Assembly: GCF_000336615.1 (NCBI RefSeq)
Contig: NZ_AOLW01000006.1
Span: forward strand, 1 to 64,000
DNA from: Haloarcula amylolytica JCM 13557
GTDB taxonomy: Archaea; Halobacteriota; Halobacteria; Halobacteriales; Haloarculaceae
Direction of reading: 5' to 3'
Length of the DNA: 64,000 nucleotides
Below the pieces are notes generated by a model. The model ran no database searches. It worked only from the letters and a program-made list of their open reading frames with translations, and was not told the DNA's origin. The stretch's first letter is position 1; every line of letters starts with the position of its first letter. Shown here one piece after another: positions 35,179 to 44,015 of this stretch. Both the position numbers and the translations under genes were made by a program.

Positions 35179-35808
35179 TCAGTCAAGCAACGTCCGCCAG
35201 CCAGTCAGTTCTTCGCCGACCAGTTCAGGGCCGTCCCCATCGAGCCGAATCTCGTTGACGGCGCAGTTCGGCTGCGAGTCCTTGGCCAGCGCCGCGTCCG
35301 GATCTTTGTCCGTGAGTTTCGCCAGCAGGACTTTGATGACGCCGCCGTGGGTGACCACCAGCGTCGTCTCGCCGGTGTCGGTGGTCGTAATCGCTCGGTC
35401 CCACGCCGACTCGACCCGCCCGCGGAAGGTCGGAATGCCCTCGCCGCCCTCCGGGGCCGCATCGAGCGAGATGACGCTCGCGTCCCGGTCGTGGTCGGGG
35501 TACTCGCCGAGCAGTTCCTCGGCGTACAGGCCCTGCACGATTCCGAAGCCGCGCTCGCGCCAGTCGGTATCGAATTCGGGGTCGGGCAGGCTGCCGTAGC
35601 CGTTCCCGACCGCAGCGGCCGTCTCGCGGGTGCGCCGGAGGTCCGAGGCGAAAACGCGGTCCACGTCGTAGCGGTCGTCGAGCCACGCGCCGAGCGCCCT
35701 GGCCTGCGTCTGTCCCTGGTCGGTCAGTTTGCTCGGTGCCCATCCCTGGATGCGCCCGTCACGGTTCCACGTCGTCTGGCCGTGCCGGGCCACGAGCAGC
35801 GTCTCCAT
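35179..35808 (-). CDS. histidine phosphatase family protein
   Basis: A 209-residue branch-1 histidine phosphatase with the phosphohistidine motif RHGQTTWN (8-15), DGRIQGW, DLRRTRETA and the second catalytic His in VTHGGVIK. Substrates in the family include phosphosugars, phosphoglycerate and cofactor intermediates. The one here cannot be named. It begins one base past the tatCo stop, so both are read from the same transcript. Confidence 0.88.
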   Translation of the reverse strand: METLLVARHGQTTWNRDGRIQGWAPSKLTDQGQTQARALGAWLDDRYDVDRVFASDLRRTRETAAAVGNGYGSLPDPEFDTDWRERGFGIVQGLYAEELLGEYPDHDRDASVISLDAAPEGGEGIPTFRGRVESAWDRAITTTDTGETTLVVTHGGVIKVLLAKLTDKDPDAALAKDSQPNCAVNEIRLDGDGPELVGEELTGWRTLLD

Positions 35809-35809
35809 A

Positions 35810-37426
35810 TTATGCCTCCCCGCTTCGCCAGCGCGCGACGGCGATGGTCCCCTCGTAGAGGAGGATGAGGCCGGCGGCGACGGCGATAGCGGCGTTTCGC
35901 GGGAGGCTGAACTGGTTCACGAGGCGGAACAGCGTCGGGTCGGGGCTGCCGAGGTAGCCGACGACGATGGCGACGGCCCACACCGGCAGGCGGGCGGCCC
36001 GGAACCCGCGCCAGAGCCTGACCGAGCCGTAGTAGTTCTTGTTCACGTACGCCAGCGCCTCGAACAGGACGATCATCCCACCGCCGACGAGCATCGGTGT
36101 GGCGTTGCCGAGGCCAACGGCTGCGAGCGTCTCAGTAACCGTGGCCGGTAATTGCTCGTAGTAGCCCGTCGGTACTGGCGCGGGGCTGAGCACGTAGCCG
36201 GCGATACCGAAGACCAGCCACGCGGCGGGGCGGCGCGCGGCGAGGTCGTCCGCCGTCGGGACCGGCGACGTGCTGCCGGTCCAGCGGAGGAGCAGCAGGG
36301 TCCCCTCGAACAGCCCGATCATCGTCACGGCGACCATGAGCGGGGCCATCCCGGTCGGGTCCGGGCTGAACAGGAACGCCACGGCGGCGAAGCCACCCCA
36401 GAAGTACAGCCGCCGGTCCTGAAGCCACTGGCGCGTCGTCACGCCCATCATCACCGCGAGCATCACGAACAGCGGGATCTGGAAGATGAGCGCGAACAGC
36501 CCGAGCATCAGGATGATGAGGTTGAACGTCTCGCTCAGGCCGAAGGCCAGGTCGGCCGCGCGGTCGGAGTAGGTGATGAAGTAGTCGAACATCGCCCGCA
36601 GCACGGCGAAGTACGCGAAGCCGACGCCGACGGCTGCGAGGACCAGACTGGTCGGGACTGCCGCGAGGTAGTAGCGACGCTCGCGGGGGTACAGTCCCGG
36701 CCGCATGAACAGGTACGTCTGGTAGACGAACACCGGCAAGGCGGCGATAAAGCCGACTAGCGAGGACACTTTCAGCCGCGCGAGAATCAGCGCAAGCGGG
36801 TTGTACACGTTCGGACAGTCCGCCCCTTCGACGACACTGCCCTCGGCATTCGTCGCGACCTGACCGCATTGGCTTGCCGGGCCATCGAGGAAGGAGTACC
36901 ACAGGAAATTGATGAGTTCGTCGGAGTACGGCAGGGCGATGACGGCGACGACGGCCATCACGCCGACGACGACGAACAGCCGCATCGCCATCTCCTCGAC
37001 GTGGTCGGCGAGGGGCATCTCCTCGTCGTCGGGCGCGCCCTCGTCGACGATGTCCTCATCCGGGTCGTAGGTGGGTGCGTTCCCGCCGCCGTGGGTCGGT
37101 GTGGCACTGCCACCAGCCGGTGACGGCGTCGACTTGCCCCAGTCGGTCGGGACATCTGCCGGGACAGCGGCAGCAATGTCCGACGCGTCCCGGTCAAACA
37201 GCCCGGCGCTGGATTCGGATTCAGTCGGCGTGGCGTGAGAGCCAACGGTATCCTCATTGCCGCCGGCCGGTGCGGGACCGGGGCTCGTTACTTCGTCCGT
37301 CTCCCGATCGGCATCGGCCTCGGCCACGGGGTCGGTGGGGATCGACGACTCGTCGGATTCGTCGTCGGACGGTAGTGGCGGCTCTTCGGACCCGCGCCGC
37401 TCGTCGTCTGCGTCACCGTCCTCCAT
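35810..37426 (-). CDS. tatC: Tat translocase subunit TatCo
   Basis: TatC recognises twin-arginine signals and, with TatA, exports folded proteins. The 538-residue protein has an acidic Ser/Thr-rich N-terminal extension (1-140) and then a TatC domain (DEEMPLADHVEEMAMRL, YQTYLFMRPGLYPRERR) with six helices, followed by extra C-terminal membrane segments (about 385-530). The length and extension are typical of haloarchaeal TatCo. It diverges from tatCt, the conserved arrangement in halophiles. Tat is the main export route in these organisms. Confidence 0.93.
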   Translation of the reverse strand: MEDGDADDERRGSEEPPLPSDDESDESSIPTDPVAEADADRETDEVTSPGPAPAGGNEDTVGSHATPTESESSAGLFDRDASDIAAAVPADVPTDWGKSTPSPAGGSATPTHGGGNAPTYDPDEDIVDEGAPDDEEMPLADHVEEMAMRLFVVVGVMAVVAVIALPYSDELINFLWYSFLDGPASQCGQVATNAEGSVVEGADCPNVYNPLALILARLKVSSLVGFIAALPVFVYQTYLFMRPGLYPRERRYYLAAVPTSLVLAAVGVGFAYFAVLRAMFDYFITYSDRAADLAFGLSETFNLIILMLGLFALIFQIPLFVMLAVMMGVTTRQWLQDRRLYFWGGFAAVAFLFSPDPTGMAPLMVAVTMIGLFEGTLLLLRWTGSTSPVPTADDLAARRPAAWLVFGIAGYVLSPAPVPTGYYEQLPATVTETLAAVGLGNATPMLVGGGMIVLFEALAYVNKNYYGSVRLWRGFRAARLPVWAVAIVVGYLGSPDPTLFRLVNQFSLPRNAAIAVAAGLILLYEGTIAVARWRSGEA

Positions 37427-37530
37427 CTGTCCCGGGCTTAGACGGTGGGTGTTGTAAACTTTCTTTTCGAGCAGTGGCTGTCACCGGGATGAATAAATTG
37501 ATAACGCCCACTGGGCTAGGCACAGAGAAG

Positions 37531-39723
37531 ATGGCGAGTGCTATCGACGAAGACACCGTCCAGACGGTCCAGAGCGGGCGCGCCACGCTCGGCGCGATGC
37601 TCCGCTCGGCGCAGGTGCACCTCCAGAAGGTGTTCATCGTCTTCGTCATCGGGATGATCGGCACGATCATGGGACTGCAGTACGGCGTCTGGGACACGCT
37701 CCGCCAGGATCTCCTGTACTCGCAGATGGACCTCACCACCAAGGAGGCTACGAGCATCGTCGCGGTCACGCCGTTCGACGTCATCCTCTTGCAGGTGAAA
37801 ATCGGGGCCGTCATCGGGATTCTCATGTCGCTGCCGCTGTTGATCTATTTCGGCCGCGACGGGCTCCGCCAGCGCGGCTGGTGGCCGGCAGAACACATCC
37901 CGACCTGGAAGGGCGCGCTGTTCGTCACGATTAGCTTAGGTCTGTTTTTCGGTGGCGTGGCTTACGCCTACGAGCTGTTCTTCCCGCTGATGTTCAACTT
38001 CCTCGCCGGGGACGCGTTCAAGGCCGGCTTCACGCCGCAGTACTCCATCGTCAAGTGGTTCCAGTTCGTCTTCCTGCTGGCCGTCTCCTTCGGACTCGCC
38101 GCCCAGTTGCCCCTCGTGATGACGGTGCTTTCCTACACCGAGATCGTCCCCTACGAGACGTTCCGGGACAAGTGGCGCTACGCGATCATGGGCATTTTCG
38201 CCTTCGGCGCGCTGTTCTCGCCGCCGGACCCCTTCACCCAGATTATGTGGGCCGCGCCGCTGTGTGGCCTCTACGGTATCAGCCTCGCGCTGGCGAAGCT
38301 CGCGATGCTGGTCCGTCGCTCCGGTGACCTCGTCAGTACCAGTGCCGTCGCCCGCGGGCACTGGAACACGATTCTCGGCGGTGCAGTGCTGGGCGGCGGC
38401 GTGGTGTACTACATCCTGGCGACGCCGGCCTTTCAGTACATTCAGCGGTTCGCCGAGGTGTTCCCCTCCGAACGGATCACCGGCGACATCCAGCCGCCGG
38501 CGCTGTTCGGACTCCCCGTCGAGAGCACGGCACTGCTTCTCGCCGCCGTGTTCGGTGTCATCGGTGCTGTCGTCGTCCTCTACTACCACGTCCTGACCGC
38601 CCTCTCGGAGAAGGCCGGCCCCGGTCAGGTCGGCGACCCGACGGCCATCGACATCGACGAACTCAACGCCTCGGCCGTCGAGGTCGCGCCGCCGGAAGTG
38701 TTCGAGGAGATGACCGAGGACGAGGCGCTCGCCCACGCCGACGGCGCCCTCGCGGACGACAACAAGGAGAAAGCCCAGGCCGTCCTCGACCGGTGGGACA
38801 TGGCCCACGAGGACGACTCGGAGGGTGAAGGTGGCGACGGCGCGGACGGGACCACCGAAGCGGACGAGGAAGAGGCGGGCGTGTTCACCTCGACGACCGC
38901 CGGCATGGTCGACGCCTTCACCGAGGACGAGACCACCGAAGACGAGATCGGCGGCTACTACTACGACATCCAGTTCATCCTCAGCGCGCTGGCCTCCCGG
39001 GCGTTCGTGATTCTGGGCATTTTCGGGGCAGTGCTCGCCGCCGCGTTCCTGTTCCTCTACCAGGGCGGCATCGGGTCGATACAGCGGACGTTCGTCAGCC
39101 GACTCCCGCCGGAGATGGCCGCCGACGTGAGCATCGTCACGCTCCACCCCGTCGAGCACCTGGTGTTCATCGTCAAGTTCTCGACGATACTCGGGGCCGT
39201 CTCTGTCATCCCCGTGGTGCTGTACTTCGCGTGGCCGGCGATGCGCGAGCGCGGCCTCGTCATCGGCAACCGCAACATCCTGGGCATCTGGGGCGGGACG
39301 CTGTTCGCCGCGCTCATCGGCGGGAGCCTGCTCGGGTTCCTCTACGTGGCCCCGATGACCATCTCCTGGATCGCCTACGACCAGCTGAACTCGAACATGG
39401 TCATCGCCTACCGCGTGAGCAAGTTCGGTTGGCTCGTGTTCTTCCTCACCATCGGCATCGGCCTGCTGGCGGAGATCCCGGTGACGATGTTCCTGTTCCA
39501 CAAGGGCGGCATCATCCCGTTCCACCTGATGTACGAGCGCTGGCGGGAGGTCGTCATCGCCATCGTCGCCCTCTCGGCGATTCTCTCGCCCAGCGGCATC
39601 TTCACGATGTTCATCGTCGGCATTCCGACCGCGCTGGCGTATATGCTCGGTCTCGGCATCCTCTGGGTGTACACGCTCGGCGGCCGGCGGACGACGAACC
39701 GCCGCAGCGAACCGGCTGACTGA
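37531..39723 (+). CDS. tatC: Tat translocase TatCt (tandem double TatC)
   Basis: From ATG 37531 (MASAIDEDTVQTVQSG) the 730-residue protein holds two TatC domains joined by an acidic linker (about 370-470, EDDSEGEGGDGADG). The first starts near MLRSAQVHLQKVFIV and the second near IQFILSALASRAFVIL. About 14 membrane helices are expected. Tandem TatCt is specific to haloarchaea and essential in Haloferax. An in-frame ATG at 37489 would add 14 residues. The 104-bp gap to tatCo holds both promoters (ATAAATTGATAA near 37491). Confidence 0.94.
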   Translation: MASAIDEDTVQTVQSGRATLGAMLRSAQVHLQKVFIVFVIGMIGTIMGLQYGVWDTLRQDLLYSQMDLTTKEATSIVAVTPFDVILLQVKIGAVIGILMSLPLLIYFGRDGLRQRGWWPAEHIPTWKGALFVTISLGLFFGGVAYAYELFFPLMFNFLAGDAFKAGFTPQYSIVKWFQFVFLLAVSFGLAAQLPLVMTVLSYTEIVPYETFRDKWRYAIMGIFAFGALFSPPDPFTQIMWAAPLCGLYGISLALAKLAMLVRRSGDLVSTSAVARGHWNTILGGAVLGGGVVYYILATPAFQYIQRFAEVFPSERITGDIQPPALFGLPVESTALLLAAVFGVIGAVVVLYYHVLTALSEKAGPGQVGDPTAIDIDELNASAVEVAPPEVFEEMTEDEALAHADGALADDNKEKAQAVLDRWDMAHEDDSEGEGGDGADGTTEADEEEAGVFTSTTAGMVDAFTEDETTEDEIGGYYYDIQFILSALASRAFVILGIFGAVLAAAFLFLYQGGIGSIQRTFVSRLPPEMAADVSIVTLHPVEHLVFIVKFSTILGAVSVIPVVLYFAWPAMRERGLVIGNRNILGIWGGTLFAALIGGSLLGFLYVAPMTISWIAYDQLNSNMVIAYRVSKFGWLVFFLTIGIGLLAEIPVTMFLFHKGGIIPFHLMYERWREVVIAIVALSAILSPSGIFTMFIVGIPTALAYMLGLGILWVYTLGGRRTTNRRSEPAD

Positions 39724-39761
39724 CCGCAGCCACGGACGCTTGGAATCGTATTCGACGATGA

Positions 39762-39887
39762 TTACGCCGTCGTCGCTGTCATGGAACGTACGAAGATACT
39801 CGTAGCGGTCGGTAGCAGCGCTATCACCACGAATACAGCGACGAGCCCCCACCGCCAGCGGTAGACATCCGAGCGTTGCTTGCCGCT
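39762..39887 (-). pseudogene. possible relic of a small membrane protein
   Basis: Minus-strand codons from 39887 to the TAA at 39764-39762 read SGKQRSDVYRWRWGLVAV then FVVIALLPTATSIFVRS and a short tail, the look of a basic lead and one membrane helix. A stop directly precedes the Ser codon and no ATG, GTG or TTG opens the frame before the helix. It may be a decayed gene or one with a missed start. The rest of the 303-bp gap 39724-40026 shows only the AT-rich lead-in to the next gene. Confidence 0.25.
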
Positions 39888-40026
39888 TCAATCTGCGGGT
39901 ATATTCCACAACAGTAACTGCAAAACAAAACGAGTCAGATAGTCATCCCGGCGCATGCCGTCTACGTAGAGACAGACGGTCGTCGAACCACAGTACATAT
40001 GCTCACCCCTGATATATTCCTCAGAT

Positions 40027-40203
40027 ATGCCCAAGATAAGCGTGGAGGTCCCGGCCGAACTGCTGAACGACATCGACAAGCACGTCGGCGAAGACGGGAA
40101 GTTCGTCAACCGAAGCGAAGCCATTCGGGCCTCGGTGCGGAAAACGCTCGACGTGCTTGACGACATCGATGAACGTCAGGGACGACTCGACGATGACCAG
40201 TGA
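40027..40203 (+). CDS. ribbon-helix-helix (CopG-like) DNA-binding protein
   Basis: ATG 40027 to TGA 40203 gives 58 residues: the beta strand KISVEVPAELLNDIDKHV followed by helices with FVNRSEAIRASVRKTL, the classic RHH/CopG pattern. Such dimers bind operators through the paired N-terminal strands. It overlaps the queuosine-precursor transporter start by 11 bases, so it probably controls or is co-regulated with that gene. ATATATTCC upstream may be its TATA. Confidence 0.88.
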   Translation: MPKISVEVPAELLNDIDKHVGEDGKFVNRSEAIRASVRKTLDVLDDIDERQGRLDDDQ

Positions 40204-40891
40204 GCGGTCGGAGGCGGTGCGCGTCGGCCTCGTCGCGCTGTTCGTGACGGCGCTGGTCACTTCACAGGTGACCGCTTCGAAGCTGCTCGCGTTCTCGCTG
40301 CCGTTCTCGCTCCCGCTCGCCGGGTCGACGCTCGTCCTGCCCGGGGCCGCGCTGGCGTACGCGCTGACGTTCTTCGCCTCCGACTGCTACGCCGAACTGT
40401 ACGGCCGGCGGGCCGCGACGGTCGTCGTCAACGTCGGCTTCGCCATGAACTTCGTCCTGCTGGCGCTGGTCTGGAGTACCATCTTCGCCCCCGGGCTCCC
40501 GCAGGCGGCCCAGCCGGTGGATCTCGCGGCCTTCCGGAACGTTCTGGGGGCCAGCACGGCCATCGTCGTCGCCAGCCTGTCGGCCTACGTCGTGAGCCAG
40601 AACTGGGACGTGTTCGTCTTCCACTGGCTTCGGGACCGAACCGACGGCGAGAAACTCTGGCTCCGTAACATCGGTTCGACGGCCACCAGCCAGCTACTGG
40701 ATACGGTCATCTTCGTCGGCGTCGGCTTCATCCTGTTTCAGGGCGTCCCGCCGGCCGAGGCACTGGCGCTCATCGTCGGCCAGTACTTGCTGAAGCTCGC
40801 TATCGCCGTCCTCGACACGCCGTTCGTCTACGCTGTCGTGGGCTTCGCCCGGCGAAACGACGTCGCACCGACCCCGGCACGGGCCGACTGA
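40193..40891 (+). CDS. yhhQ: queuosine precursor transporter (VUT/YhhQ family)
   Basis: From ATG 40193 (MTSERSEAVRVGL) the 232-residue protein has six predicted helices and the family segments SDCYAELYGRRAA, VSQNWDVFVFHWLR and LWLRNIGSTATSQLLDTVIF. The family imports 7-deazaguanine precursors (preQ0, preQ1) and related compounds. In archaea the product feeds archaeosine in tRNA. No archaeosine genes are adjacent. The 11-base overlap with an RHH gene is a sign of tight linkage. Confidence 0.87.
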   Translation: MTSERSEAVRVGLVALFVTALVTSQVTASKLLAFSLPFSLPLAGSTLVLPGAALAYALTFFASDCYAELYGRRAATVVVNVGFAMNFVLLALVWSTIFAPGLPQAAQPVDLAAFRNVLGASTAIVVASLSAYVVSQNWDVFVFHWLRDRTDGEKLWLRNIGSTATSQLLDTVIFVGVGFILFQGVPPAEALALIVGQYLLKLAIAVLDTPFVYAVVGFARRNDVAPTPARAD

Positions 40892-40909
40892 AAAACGACT
40901 GCCAGCGGC

Positions 40910-41701
40910 TCACTCGACCGGTTCGGCGAACGCGTACCGGGGCTTCACGTCGTCGATGCGGACCTCGACGGTTTCACCCGCTTCGACGCCGCTGACGAAC
41001 ACAGTGAAATTCTCGACTTTAGCGATACCGTCACCCTCCTCGCCGATGTCGTCGATAGTGACTTCGACGATGTCACCCTCGCGGACCGGCCCGGTCAGGC
41101 GGTGTTTCGCCACCAGATACAGCTCCGAGGAGGAGTCACGGGAGGCGTCGGGACGGACCTCACGGACGTACTCGAACTCCGGTTCGATATCGGCGATGAG
41201 GTCGTCGAGGTCCTGCCCGTCGAACACCTTCGCACAGAAGTCCCCGCCCGCGTCGAGCAGGTCCGTCGCCACTTCGAAGGCCTGCCGGACCAGGTGGACC
41301 GACCGGGCGTGGTCGAGGTCGTACTGGCCAGTCATGTTCGGGGCCATGTCTGAGATGACCACGTCGACCGGGCCGCCGCTGCCGTCTCCCTCGCCAACGA
41401 TCTCGCGGATCTCGTCTTTCGTACTGTCCTCGGTCATGTCGCCGCGGACGTACTCGACGGTCGGTTCGGGGTCCTCCAGCTCGTCGATGGTCTGGCGGTC
41501 GACGCCGACCAGCGTCCCGCGCTCGCCGATGCGCTCGGCCGCGACCTGCATCCAGCCGCCGGGGGCAGCCCCGAGGTCGACGACGGTCCGCCCCTCGCCC
41601 AGCAAGCCGGCCGTGTCGTCTAGCTGCTGGAGCTTGTAGGCCGACCGCGCGCGGTACCCCTCCTGCTTCGCTCTGTTGTAGTAGTCGTCTTTGCCCGACA
41701 T
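40910..41701 (-). CDS. rlmE: rRNA 2'-O-methyltransferase RlmE/RrmJ with TRAM domain
   Basis: A 263-residue enzyme with the RrmJ SAM motif VDLGAAPGGWMQV, DVVISDMAPNMTG and DFCAKVFDG, which match the catalytic K-D-K-E set of FtsJ methyltransferases (K39, D124, K164, E199 in E. coli numbering). Residues about 205-263 form a TRAM RNA-binding domain, the haloarchaeal fusion. It methylates the 23S rRNA A-loop uridine. Start MSGKDDYYNRAKQEGYRARSAY is in two conserved pieces, MSGKDDYYNR and AKQEGYRARS. Confidence 0.92.
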   Translation of the reverse strand: MSGKDDYYNRAKQEGYRARSAYKLQQLDDTAGLLGEGRTVVDLGAAPGGWMQVAAERIGERGTLVGVDRQTIDELEDPEPTVEYVRGDMTEDSTKDEIREIVGEGDGSGGPVDVVISDMAPNMTGQYDLDHARSVHLVRQAFEVATDLLDAGGDFCAKVFDGQDLDDLIADIEPEFEYVREVRPDASRDSSSELYLVAKHRLTGPVREGDIVEVTIDDIGEEGDGIAKVENFTVFVSGVEAGETVEVRIDDVKPRYAFAEPVE

Positions 41702-41759
41702 AGTTACCTCACACCGCGCTGTGACACGTTTTGAGCGCCGAAATGCGGCGAAATCGCAG

Positions 41760-41900
41760 TCATAGTAGTGGGAAGGCGGTCAGCGCTGAAATGGATGCCG
41801 ACTCGAAGTTTCCGGCCGAGCCACGGCACGACAGTCGCCAGTCGATCGCCGCACCGACAATCAGGGCAAGCGCCAAGGACGTGACTACGTGCTTTACCAT
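41760..41900 (-). CDS. doubtful small ORF with signal-like N-terminus (46 aa)
   Basis: ATG 41900 to the stop at 41760 gives 46 residues, starting MVKHVVTSLALALIVGAAIDW, basic then hydrophobic, with a short polar remainder. It occupies part of the 319-bp gap between rlmE and nirK. No TATA element or homologue supports it. It may be chance. Confidence 0.25.
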   Translation of the reverse strand: MVKHVVTSLALALIVGAAIDWRLSCRGSAGNFESASISALTAFPLL

Positions 41901-41945
41901 CAAGCCGAACACGTTCAGTACTGTTCTTACCGAGCAAGAACACGT

Positions 41946-41978
41946 CTCAGCGGCTGAGATTTGCCGTCTCCATATATA
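41946..41978 (+). promoter_or_regulatory. nirK promoter: palindrome plus TATA
   Basis: CTCAGC (41946-41951) and GCTGAG (41953-41958) form a perfect inverted repeat around one base, about 14 bases before the TATA element ATATATA (41972-41978). The predicted start is near 42003, 18 bases before the ATG. Position and symmetry fit a dimeric regulator of denitrification. The identity of the regulator is unknown. Confidence 0.5.
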
Positions 41979-42020
41979 CAGGTCACGCGCTGAGTCCTAT
42001 CTGTAGGAAGTGACCTCCCA

Positions 42021-43106
42021 ATGTCAACCATTCCGACGACGACGCGGAGGCGGGTGTTAAAAGCCCTGGGCGTCGGCACGGCCGCGCTTGCGGGCTGTGC
42101 CAGCGCACCGGGCGCAAAAAAGCAATCGACCGAAGCGGAAACGACCCCACAGGAGCCAGCTATGAACGCCGCACAACAGACTGACGTCGACCGTATCGCC
42201 GCGGACCCGACCGCGATCCCGGACCCCATCGACCGGTCGGAGCCAAAGACCGTGTCGGTCGAGATGACCACCAAAGAGCAGGTCGCAGAGATCGAGCCCG
42301 GCGTCACCTACACGTACATGACCTTCGGCGACCAGATCCCCGGCCCGATGATCCGGGTCCGCCGGGGTGACACCGTCGAACTCACCATCACGAACGAGGA
42401 GGGGAACTCGATGCCACACAACATCGACCTCCACGCCGTCCGCGGCCCCGGTGGCGGTGCCGAAGCGTCAATGGTCACGCCGGGCCAGACCAAGACGTTC
42501 CGGTTCAAGGCCACTTACCCCGGCGCGTTCATCTACCACTGCGCCGTCCCGAACCTCGATATGCACATCTCCTCGGGGATGTTCGGGATGATACTCGTCG
42601 AGCCGAAAGACGGGCTCCCCGAAGTCGACCACGAGCTCTACTTCGGCCAGCACGAGCTGTACACCACCGGCGACACCGGCGAGAAGGGGCACCACGACTT
42701 CGACATGGAGGCGATGGCGGCCGAAGAGCCGACGTACGTCCTGATGAACGGCGAGAAGTACGCCATCACGCCGGACCGATACGGCTCGCCGAGTATGTCG
42801 GTCGGCGACACCGCTCGCGTGTACTTCGTGACCGGCGGCCCGAACCTCGACTCCAGTTTCCACCCCATCGGCTCCGTCTGGGACGAGGTCTGGCAACAGG
42901 GCTCTATCGCCGGGCCGCCGAACAAGTTCGTCCAGACCACGCCGGTCAAGCCGGGGTCCTGTGCCATCGCGACCCTCCACGCCGAGGTGCCCGGCCCCAT
43001 CAAACTGGTCGATCACGCGCTCTCGCGAGTCGCCCGCAAGGGCATGATGGCCGTCATCAACCGTGAAGGGGCGGCAAACCCCGACGTGTTCGAACCGGAG
43101 GTCTGA
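42021..43106 (+). CDS. nirK: copper-containing nitrite reductase NirK
   Basis: NirK reduces nitrite to nitric oxide outside the membrane. The 361-residue precursor has a twin-arginine start (TRRRVLKALGVG), a lipobox LAGC near residue 26, and two cupredoxin domains. Type 1 copper ligands are visible in HNIDLH, HCAVP and MHISSGM. The type 2 site uses His in these strands plus the later SSFHPIG. It stands alone: no nor or nos genes are present. Tat export is provided in the same window by tatCo/tatCt. Confidence 0.94.
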   Translation: MSTIPTTTRRRVLKALGVGTAALAGCASAPGAKKQSTEAETTPQEPAMNAAQQTDVDRIAADPTAIPDPIDRSEPKTVSVEMTTKEQVAEIEPGVTYTYMTFGDQIPGPMIRVRRGDTVELTITNEEGNSMPHNIDLHAVRGPGGGAEASMVTPGQTKTFRFKATYPGAFIYHCAVPNLDMHISSGMFGMILVEPKDGLPEVDHELYFGQHELYTTGDTGEKGHHDFDMEAMAAEEPTYVLMNGEKYAITPDRYGSPSMSVGDTARVYFVTGGPNLDSSFHPIGSVWDEVWQQGSIAGPPNKFVQTTPVKPGSCAIATLHAEVPGPIKLVDHALSRVARKGMMAVINREGAANPDVFEPEV

Positions 43107-43265
43107 CCGCTTCGCCGGAGGAACGCTCCGCACTGCCGCTTCACGTTCGGCCCGATTACTCGATAGCCGGTATCGCTCGTAACCGCGGCCCCGTCCGCGG
43201 TCGCTCGCGCGCACGCGGTTTCAATGAGGGACTTTTTAATGGATGGGGGCATAGTCCGGTTCAAG

Positions 43266-44009
43266 ATGTTCAACGCCATCGTGAGCGCAGACACGCTCCA
43301 GGCGACTCTCGACTCTGTGAGCGTGCTGGTGGACGAGTGCAAGATCCACCTCGAAGAAGACGGGCTGGAAATCCGGGCAGTCGACCCGGCAAACGTTGGA
43401 ATGGTCGACCTGCGGCTCGACGCGGCGGCGTTCGAGTCCTACGAGACTGACGGTGGGCTCATCGGCGTCAATCTCTCCCGGCTCGAAGACATCGCCGGCA
43501 TGGCCGACGCCGGCCAGCTCGTCCACCTCGACCTGGACGAGGAGACCCGAAAGCTCCACATCTCTATCGACGGCCTCGAATACACCCTCGCGCTGATCGA
43601 CCCCGACTCCATCCGCCAGGAGCCAGACCTCCCGGACCTGGACCTCTCGGCGAACATCGTCATCGAGGGGAAAGACATCGACCGCTCGGTGACCGCCGCG
43701 GACATGGTCAGCGACCACATCGCGCTGGGTGTCGACGCGACAGAGGAACTGTTCTACGTCGACGCCGAGGGCGACACCGACGACGTCCACCTCGAACTCA
43801 CCCGCGACGACCTCATCGACCTCACCCCCGGGGACGCCCACTCGCTGTTCTCGCTGGATTACCTGAAGAACATGAACAAGGCCATCCCGAAAGACGCCGA
43901 GGTCGAGATGGAACTCGGCGAGGAGTTCCCGGTCAAGATGCACTTCAGCTTCGCAGAGGGGCAGGGCCGGGTCACCTACATGCTCGCGCCGCGCATCCAG
44001 AGCGAATAA
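43266..44009 (+). CDS. pcn: DNA polymerase sliding clamp PCNA
   Basis: PCNA encircles DNA and tethers polymerase and repair enzymes. From ATG 43266 ([18 protein letters not shown]) the 247 residues match archaeal PCNA length, with LAPRIQSE at the C-terminus and [16 protein letters not shown] interdomain sequence. An in-frame ATG 14 codons upstream lies on the TATA-like TTTTTAATGG (43230-43239) and is not used. The acidic surface replaces the basic pore residues partly, as in other haloarchaeal clamps. Confidence 0.95.
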   Translation: MFNAIVSADTLQATLDSVSVLVDECKIHLEEDGLEIRAVDPANVGMVDLRLDAAAFESYETDGGLIGVNLSRLEDIAGMADAGQLVHLDLDEETRKLHISIDGLEYTLALIDPDSIRQEPDLPDLDLSANIVIEGKDIDRSVTAADMVSDHIALGVDATEELFYVDAEGDTDDVHLELTRDDLIDLTPGDAHSLFSLDYLKNMNKAIPKDAEVEMELGEEFPVKMHFSFAEGQGRVTYMLAPRIQSE

Positions 44010-44015
44010 CGACGG

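Noticed and set aside
37936-39909. Open frame of 657 codons on the minus strand opposite tatCt
   Set aside because: Arg/Glu/Asp/His-rich sequence without motifs, fully antisense to a tandem TatC with visible helices.
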